From: Aplectana chamaeleonis
Taxonomy: Eukaryota; Nematoda; Chromadorea; Rhabditida; Cosmocercidae
Reading direction: 5' to 3'
Assembly (NCBI GenBank): GCA_029168955.1
Contig: JAPDOI010001227.1
Coordinates: forward strand, 140,001 to 204,000
DNA: 64,000 bases
Every line of letters starts with the position of its first letter. Positions within the stretch are counted from its first letter, which is position 1. Below the pieces are notes generated by a model. It did not search any database and had not been told where the DNA came from. It saw only the letters and a program-made list of their open reading frames with translations. A program made the translations under genes and the position numbers. Positions 55,901 through 64,000 of the stretch are shown here, one piece after another.

Positions 55901-58900
55901 CTCAAGTGGGAGTGCGCAGGAACGCCGCAGAAAGTGTGTGGGACCCAAGTGGGAGTGCGCCGGACGCCGTAGAAAGTGTGCGGGACCCAAGTGGGAGTGC
56001 ACAGGACGCCGTATAAAGTGTGCGGGATCCAACTGTTAGTGCGCCAGACGCCGTAGGAAGTGTGCGGTATCCAAGTGGGAGAGCGCCGGACGCCATAGAA
56101 AGTGTGCGGGACCCAAGTGGGAGTGCGCAGGCTGCCATAGAAAGTGTGCGGGACCCAAGTGGGAGTGCGCAGAGCGCCGTAGAAGGTGTGGGGGACCCAA
56201 ATGAGAGTGCGCCGGCCGCCGTAGAAAGTGTGCGGGACCCAAGTGGGAGTGCGCCGGACGCCGTAGAAAGTGTGCGAATTCCAAGTGGGAGAGCGCCGGA
56301 CGCCATAGAAAGTGTGCGGGATCCAAGTGGGAGAGCGCCGAATGCCGTAGAAAGTGTGCGGGACCCAATTGGGAGTGCGCCGGACGCCGTAGAAAGTGTG
56401 CGGGACCCAAGTGGGAGTGCGCCGAACGTCGTAGAAAGTGTGCGGGACCCAAGTGGGAGTGCGCCGAACGCCGTAGACAGTGTGCGGGACCCAAGTGGGA
56501 GTGCGCAGGACGCCGTAGAAAGTGTGCGGGACCCAAGTTAGAGTGTGCCGGACGCCGTAGACAGTGTGCGGGACCCAAGTGGGAGTGCGCAGGACGCCGT
56601 ATAAAGTGTGCGGGACCCAAACGCGATTGCGCCGGACACCGTAGAAAGTGTGCGGGACCCAAGTGGGAGTGCGCAGGACGCCGTATAAAGTGTGCGGGAT
56701 CCAAGTGGGAGTGCGCTGGACGCCGTAGAATGTGTGTGGGACCCAAGTGGGAGTGCGCAGGACGCCGTATAAAGTGTGCGGGATCCAAGTGGGAGAGCGC
56801 CGGACGCCAAAGAAAGTTTACGGGACCCAAGTGGGAGTGCGCAGGACGCCGTAGAAAGTGTGCGGGATCCAAGTGGGAGTGCGCAGGGCGCAGTAGAATG
56901 TTTACGGGACCCAAATGTTAGTGCGCCAGACGCCGTAGAATGTGTGCGGGACTCAAGTGAGAGTGCGCCGAACGCCGTAGAAAGTGTTTGGGACCCAAAT
57001 GTTAGTGCGCCAGACGCCGTAGAATGTGTGCGGGACCCGAGTGAGAGTGCGCCGAATGCCATAGAAAGTGTGCGGGATCCAAGTAGGAGTGCACAGGACG
57101 CCGTATAAAGTGTGCGGGATCCAAGCGGGAGTGCGCCGAACGCCGTAGAAAGTTTACGGGACCCAAGTGGGAGTGCGCAGAGCGCCGTAGAAAGTGTATG
57201 GGACCCAAATGTTAGTGCGCCAGACGCCGTAGAATGTGTGCGGGACCCAAGTGGGAGTGCGCCGAACGATGTAGAAAGTTTACGGGACCCAAGTGGGAGT
57301 GCGCAGGACGCCGTATAAAGTGTGCGGGATCCAAGTGGGAGTGCGCTGGACGCCGTAGAATGTGTGTGGGACCCAAGTGGGAGAGCGCTGGACGCCGTAG
57401 AAAGTGTACGGGACCCAAATGTTAGTGCGCCAGACGCCGTAGAATGTGTGCGGGACCCGAGTGAGAGTGCGCCGAACGCCATAGAAAGTGTGCGGGATCC
57501 AAGTAGGAGTGCACAGGACGCCGTAGGAAGTGTGCGGTATCCAAGTGGGAGAGCGCCGGACGCCATAGAAAGTGTGCGGGACCCAAGTGGGAGTGCGCAG
57601 GGCGCCGTAGAAAGTGTGCGGGATCCAAGTAGGAGCGCACAGGACGCCGTATAAAGTGTGCGGGATCCAAGCGGGAGTGCGCCGAACGATGTAGAAAGTT
57701 TACGGGACCCAAGTGGGAGTGCCCCAGACGCCGTGGAAAGTGTGCGGGACCCAAGTGGGAGTGCGCCGGATGCCTTAGGAAGTGTGCGGGACCGAAGTGG
57801 GAGTGCGCCGAACGCCGTAGAAAGTGTGCAGGACCCAAGTGGGAGTGCGCCGAACGCCGTAGAAAGTGTGCGGGACCCAAGTGGAAGTGCGAAGGACGCC
57901 GTAGAAAGTGTGCGGGATCCGAGAGGGAGTGCGCCGGACGCCGTAGAAAGTGTGCGGGACCCAAGTGGGAGTGCGCAGGACGCCGTAGAAAGTGTGCGGG
58001 ACCCAAGTGTTAGTGCGCCAGACGCCGTAGAAAGTGTGCGGGACCCAAGTGGCAGTGCTCCGAACGCCGCAGAAGGTGTGCGGGACCCAAATGTTAGTGC
58101 GCCAGACGCCGTAGAAAGTGTGCGGGACCCAAGTGGGAGTGCGCCGGACGCCGTAGAAAGTGTGCGGGACCTAAGTGGGAGTGCGCAGGACGCCGTAGAA
58201 AGTGTGCGGGACCACAGTGGGAGTGCGCCAAACGCCGTTGAAAATGCGCAGGACCCAAGTGGGAGTGATCGGGACGCTGTAGAAAGTGTGTTTGACCCAA
58301 GTGGGAGTGCGCCAGACGCCGTAGAAGATACGCAACCCAAGTGGGGTGCTCGGGACGCCGTGGAAAGTGTACGGGACCCAAATCGGAGTGCGCCGGACGC
58401 CGTAGAAAGTGTGCGGGACTCAAGTGGGAGTGCGCCGGACGCCGTAGAAAGTGCGCGGGACCCAAGTGAGAGTGCACCGGACGCTGTAGAAAGTGTGCGA
58501 GACCAAAGTGGGAAGAGCGCCGGACGCCGTAGAAAGTCTGGGTCCCAAGTGGGAGAGCGCCGGACGCCGTAAAAAGTTTGTGGGATCCACGTGGGAGTGC
58601 GCTGGACGCCGTAGAATGTGCGCGGGACCCAAGTGAGAGTGCACTGGACCCCGTAGAAAGTGTGCGTGACCCAAGTTGGAGTGCGCCGGATGCCGTAGAA
58701 AGTGTGCGGGACTCAAGTGGGAGTGCGCCGGACTCCGTAGAAAGTGTACGGGACCCAAGTGGGAGTGCGCCAGACGCCGTAGAAAGTGTGCGGGACCCAA
58801 GTGGGAGTGCGCCGGACTCCGTAGAAAGTGTGCGGGAGCTAAGTGGGAAGAGCGCCAGACGCCGTAGAAAGTCTGGGTCCCAAGTGGGAGGGCGCCGGAC

Positions 58901-61900
58901 GCCGTATAAAGTGTGCGGGATCCAAGTCGGAGTGCGCAGGACGCCGTAGAATGTGGGCAGGACCCAAGTGTTAGTGCGCCAGACGCCGTAGAAAGTGTGC
59001 GGGACCCGAGTGGGAGTGCGCCAGACACTGTAGGAAATGTGTGGGATCCAAGTGGGAGTGCGCTGGACGCCGTAGAATGTGTGTGGGACCCAAGTGGGAG
59101 TGCGCCGGACGCCGTAGGAAGTGTGCGGGATCCAAGTGGGAGTGCGCCGAACGATGTAGAAAGTTTACGGGACCCAAGTGGGAGTGCGCAGGACGCCGTA
59201 TAAAGTGTGCGGGATCCAAGTGGGAGTGCGCTGGACGCCGTAGAATGTGTGCGGGACCCAAGTGGGAGTGCGCCGAACGATGTAGAAAGTTTACGGGACC
59301 CAAGTGGGAGTGCGCAGGGCGCCGTAGAAAGTGTGCGGGACCCGAGTGAGAATGCGCCGGACGCCGTAGGAAGTGTGCGGGATCCAAGTGGGAGTGCGCA
59401 GGGCGCCGTAGAATGTGTACGGGACCCAAATGTTAGTGCGCCAGACGCCGTAGAATGTGTGTGGGACCCGAGTGAGAGTGCGCCGGACGCCGTAGGAAGT
59501 GTGCGGGACCCGAGTGAGAGTGCTTCGGACGCCGTAGAAAGTGTGGGGGCCCCAAGTGGGAGTGCGCCGGACGCCATAGAAAGTGTGCGGGACCCAAGTG
59601 GGAGTGCGCGGGACGCCGTAGAAAGTGTGCGGGACCCAAGTGGTAGTGCGCCAGACGCCGTAGAAAGTGTGCTGGACCCAAATGAAAGTGCGCCGGACGC
59701 CGTAGAAAGTGTCCGGGACCCAAATAAGAGTGCGCCGGACGCCGTAGAAAGAATGCGGGACCCAAGTGACAGTGCGCCGGACGCCGTAGAAAGTGTACGG
59801 GACCCAAGTGGGAGTGCGCAGGACGCCGTTGAAAGTGTGCGGGACCCAATTGACAGTGCGCCGGACGCCGTAGAAAGTGTACGGGACCCAAGTGGGAGTG
59901 CGCAGGACGCCGTAGAAAGTGTGCGGACCCAAGTGGGAGTGCGCCGGTCGCTGTAGAAAGTGTGCGGAACCCAAGTGGGAGTGCGCCGGTCGCTGTAGAA
60001 AGTGTGCGGGACCCAAGTGGGAGTGCGCAGGACGCCGTAGAAAGTGTGCGGGTCCCGAGTGAGAGTGCGCCGGACGCCGTAGAAAGTGTGCGGGACCCAA
60101 ATGAGAGTGCCCCGGACGCCGTAGAAAGTGTGCGGGATCCAAGTGGGAGTGCGCCGGACGCCGTAGAAAGTGTGCAGGGCCCAAGTGGGAGTGCGCCGGA
60201 CGCCGTAGAAAGTGTGCTGGACGCAAGTGGGAGTGCGCCGGACGCCGTAGTAAGTGTGCGGGACCCAAGTGGGAGTGCGCCTGACGCCGTAGGAAGTGCG
60301 CGGGACCCGACTGGGAGTGCGCAGGACGCCGTAGAAAGTGTGCGGGACCCAAGTGGGAATTGGCAGGACGCCGTATAAATTGTGCGGGACCCAAGTGGGA
60401 GTGCGCCTGACGCAGTAGAAAATTTACGGGACCCAAGTGGGAGTGCGCCGGACGCCGTAGAAAGTGTGCGGGACCCAAGTGGGAGTGCGCAGGGCGCCGT
60501 AGAAAGTGTACGGGACCCAAATGTTAGTGCGCTGGACGCCGTAGAAAGTGTACGGGACCCAAATGTTAGTGCGCCAGACGCCGTAGAACGTGTGCGGGAC
60601 CCAAGTGGGAGTGCGCAGGATGCCGTATAAAAAGTGCGGGTTCCAAGTAGGAGTGCGCAGGACGCCGTAGAAAGTGCGCGCGATCCAAGTGGGAGTGTGC
60701 CGGACGAAGTAGAAAGTGTGCGGTACCCGAGTGAGAGTGCGCCGGACGCCTCAGGAAGTGTGCGGGTTCCAAGTAGGAGTGCGCAGGACGCCGTAGAAAG
60801 TGTGCGGGACCCGAGTGCGAGTGCGCCGGACGCCGTAGGAAGTGTGCGGGATCCAAGTGGGAGAGCGCCGGACGCCGTAGAAAGTGTACGGGACCCAAAT
60901 GTTAGTGCGCCAGACGCCGTAGAATGTGTGCGGGACCCGAGTGAGAGTGCGCCGAACGCCGTAGGAAGTGTGCGGGACCCAAGTGGGAGTGCGCAGGACG
61001 CCGTAGAAAGTGTGCAGGATCCAAGTGGGAGTGCGCTGGACGCCGTAGAAAAAGCGCTGGACCCAAGTGAGAGTGCATCGGACGCCGTAGAAAGTTTGCG
61101 GGACCCAAAGGTTAGTGCGCCAGACGCCGTAGGATGTGTGCGGGACCCAAGTGGAGTGCGTCAAACGCCGTAGAAAGTTTACGGGACCCAAGTGGGAGTG
61201 CGCAGGGCGCCGTAGAAAGTGTGCGGTACCCAAGTGGGAGAGCGCCGGACGTCATAGAACGTGTGCGGGATCCAAGTGGGAGTGCGCAGGGCGCCGCAGA
61301 AAGTGTGCGGGACCCAAATGTTAGTGCGCCAGACGCCGTAGAATGTGTGCGGGATCCAAGTGGTAGTGCGCCAGACGCCGTAGAAAGTGTACGGGACCCA
61401 AGCGGGAGTGCGAAGTACGCCGTAGAAAGTGTGCGGGATCCAAGTGGGAGTGCGCCGGACGCCGTAGAAAGTTTGCGTGACCCAAATGGGAGTGCGCCGG
61501 AGGCCGTAGAAAGTGTACGGGATCCAAGTGAAAGAGCGTGGGACGCCGTAGAAAGTGTGCGGGACCCAACTGGGAGCGCGCCGGAGGCCGTAAAAAGTGT
61601 GCAGGACCCAAGTGGGAGTGCGCCGAACGCCGTAGAAAGTGTGCGGGACCCTAGCAGTAGAGCGCTGGACGCCGTAGAAATAGTGCCGGACCCAAGTGGG
61701 AGTGCGCCAGACGCCGTCTAAAGTGTGCCGGGCCCAAGGGGGAATGCGCCGGACGCCGTAGAACGTGTGCTGGACCCAAGTGGTCGTGCGTCGGGCGCCG
61801 TAGAAAGTGTGCGGGACCCAAGTGAGAGTGCGCCGGACGCCGTAGAAAGTGTGCGGGACCCAAGTGGGAGTGCGCAGGACGCCGTAGAAAGTGTGCGGGA

Positions 61901-64000
61901 CCCATATGAAAGTGCGCCAGACCCCGTAGAAAGTGTGCAGAACCTAAGTGGGAGTGTGCTGGACGCCGTAGAAGGTGTGCGGGACCCGAGTGGGAGTGCG
62001 CCGAACGCCGTAGAAAGTGTGCGGGACCCAAGTGAGAGCGCGCCGGACGCCGTAGTAAATGTGTGAGACTCAAGTGGAAGGGAGCGGGACGGCGTCGAAA
62101 GTGTGCGTGACGCAAGTGGGAGTGCGCCAGACGCCGTAGAAAGTGTGCGGGACGCAAGTAGGAGTGCGCCGGACGCCGTAGAAAGTGTGCGGGAACCGAA
62201 TGAGAGTGCGCAGGACGCCGTAGAAAGTGTGCGGGACCCGAGTGAGAGTGCGCCGGACGCCGCAGAAAGTGCACGGGACCCAAGTGGGAGTGCGCAGGAC
62301 GCCGTAGAAACTGTGCGGGACCCAAGTGGGTGTGCGCAGGACGCCGTAGAAAGTGTGCGGGACCCAACTGGGAGAGCGCCGAACGCCGTAGGAAATGTGC
62401 GCGTCCCAAGTGGGAGAGCGCCGGATGCCGTAGAAAGTGTGCGGGACCCAAATGGTAGTGCGCTGAACGCCGTAGAAAGTGTGTGGGACCCAAGTGGGAG
62501 TGCGCCAGACGCCGTAGAAAGTTTGCGGGATCCAAGTGGGAGTGCGCCGGACTCCGTAGAAAGTGTACGGGACCCAAGTGGGAGTGCGCCAGACGCCGTA
62601 GAATGTGCGCGGGACCAAAGTGGAAGTGCGAAGGACGCCGTAGAAAATGTACGGTACCCAAGTGGGAGAGCGCCGGACGCCGTAAAAAGTGTGCGGGACC
62701 CAAGTGAGAGTGCGCCGAACGCCGTAGGAAGTGTGCGAAACTCAAGCGGGAGCGCGCAGGACGCCGCAGAAAGTATGCGGGACCCAAATTGGAGTGCTCC
62801 AAACGCAGTAGGAAGTGCGCGAATTTCAAGTGGGAGTGCGCCAGACGCCGTAGAAAGTGTGCGGGACCCAAGTGGGAGTGCGCCGGACGCCGTAGAAAGT
62901 GTGCAGGATCCAAGTGGGAGAGCGCCGGACGCCGTAGAAAGTGTGCGGGACCCAAGTGGGAGTGCGCCGGACGCCGTAGATAGTATGCGGGGCCCAAGTG
63001 GGAGTGCGCCAGACGCCGTAGAAAGTGTGCGGGACCCAAGTGGGAGTGCGCCGGACTCCGTAGAAAGTGTGCGGGAGCTAAGTCGGAGTGCGCAGGACGC
63101 CGTAGAATGTGTGCAGGACCCAAGTGGGATCGCGCCGCACGCCGCAGAAAGTGTGTAGGACCCAAGTGGGATCGCGCCGCACGCCGTAGAAAGTGTGCGG
63201 GATCCAAGTGGGAGTGCGCCAGACGCCGTAGAAAAAGTGCGGAACTCAAGTGGGAGTGCGCAGGACTTCGTAGAAAGTGTGCGGGACCCAAATGTTAGTG
63301 CGCCAGACGCCGTAGGAAGTGTGCGGTATCCAAGTGGGAGAGCGCCGGACGCCATAGAAAGTGTGCGGGATCCAAGTGGGAGTGCGCAGGCTGCCATAGA
63401 AAGTGTGCGGGATCCAAGTGGGAGAGCGCCGGACGCCATAGAAAGTGTGCGGGACCCAAGTGGGAGTGCGCAGAACGCCGTAGGAAGTGTATGGGACCCA
63501 ACTGTTAGTGCGCCAGACGCCGTAGAATGTGTACGGGACCCTAATGTTAGTGCGCCAGACGCCATAGAATGTGTGCGGGATCCAAGTAGGAGTGCGCAGG
63601 ACGCCGTATAAAGTGTGCGGGATCCAAGTGGGAGTGCGCTGTACGCCATAGAAAGTTTACGGGACCCAAGTGGGAGTGCGCAGGACGCCGTAGAAAGTGT
63701 GGGGGATCCAAGTGGGAGTGTGCCGGACGCCTCAGAAAGTGTGCGGGACCCAAGTGGGAGTGCGCCGAACGATGTAGAAAGTTTACGGGACCCAAGTGGG
63801 AGTGCGCAGAGCGCCGTAGAAAGTGTATGGGACCCAAATGTTAGTGCGCCAGACGCCGTAGAATGTGTGTGGGACCCAAGTGGGAGAGCGCTGGACGCCG
63901 TAGAAAGTGTACGGGACCCAAATGTTAGTGCGCCAGACGCCGTAGAATGTGTGCGGGATCCAAGCGGGAGTGCGCCGAACGATGTAGAAAGTTTACGGGA

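Larger units (their letters stand above)
20658..64000 (+). repeat. 42-bp satellite/minisatellite array, about 1,030 units
   Basis: A continuous tandem array has a consensus unit made of GTGTGCGGGACCCAAGTG, GGAGTGCGCCGGACGCC and GTAGAAA (42 bp, about two-thirds G+C, five CpG). The first units (20658-20740) are degraded; after that the 42-bp step is held almost everywhere, with occasional small indels (for example near 26670, 34930, 35270, 36750, 39330, 47885 and 58330). No foreign insertion interrupts it, and it continues past the window. Main variants are GGGATCC for GGGACCC (a BamHI site), CCCGAGTGAGAGTGC, CCCAAATGTTAGTGC, GTTTACGGG and CCGTATAAAG. Five of six frames lack a stop in the consensus unit, so long ORFs (up to 1,702 codons) cover both strands. 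They read as 14-residue repeats such as GALPLGSRTLSTAS (minus) or VRDPSGSAPDAVES (plus). I judge these non-coding: frames are broken by indels and no unique N- or C-terminal domain exists. Confidence 0.95.

Noticed and set aside
20658..64000. CRISPR array
   Set aside because: Repeats are directly contiguous with no unique spacers, unit variation is spread over the unit, and the context is eukaryotic.

Overview
The window is eukaryotic, non-coding and dominated by repeats. I find no protein-coding gene, rRNA or tRNA that I can support. The left third (1-20.6 kb) is AT-rich and filled with short inverted-repeat DNA elements of MITE or foldback type, some nested. Several have readable target-site duplications (TSDs): TA, TTAA, a 3-bp TGA, and a perfect 8-bp hAT-type duplication. 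From about 20.66 kb to the right edge (about 43.3 kb, roughly 1,030 units) the DNA is one uninterrupted GC-rich tandem array with a 42-bp unit, and it runs out of the window. The abundance of small palindromic elements with TA or TTAA duplications, and frequent TTTTCAG-like tracts, would suit a nematode. No gene is available to confirm that, so the organism is a low-confidence inference.

Layout. 1-3161: one (TATGTG)n hexanucleotide array split by an element of about 1.95 kb (668-2625) with short terminal inverted repeats and TA duplications. 3.3-4.6 kb: dispersed repeats and hairpins. 4743-5832: a hAT-like element flanked by CTGTAGAC on both sides, carrying a nested TA-type MITE. 5942-8185: a second element with TATCCGAATC-rich ends, containing a 251-bp near-perfect palindrome (7055-7305), a four-unit ACGCGT tandem and a 42-bp AT-rich tandem. 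8.5-10.6 kb: two long hairpins and a second copy of the TA MITE. 11.8-17.5 kb: a large mosaic inverted repeat. Both arms are interrupted at the same TTAA site by a TTAA-flanked element of about 544 bp, which lies in opposite orientation relative to the arm sequence. The right arm and the centre also carry insertions starting GGCTCCGTCC. 17.6-20.6 kb: one small hairpin element, a dispersed repeat pair and otherwise featureless AT-rich DNA.

The 42-bp array gives very long apparent ORFs on both strands, up to 1,702 codons. This is expected from the unit alone: 42 is a multiple of 3, five of six frames have no stop in the consensus unit, and in the longest minus frame none of the 14 consensus codons is a single substitution from a stop. 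I therefore do not annotate them as genes. The array has clear higher-order structure: 12-unit (504-bp) duplications, a block of about 644 bp repeated 1,258 bp away and partly again 13.7 kb away, and rare unit variants recurring together many kilobases apart. This points to segmental turnover by unequal exchange or replication slippage. The whole window reads as satellite- and transposon-rich heterochromatin-like DNA.
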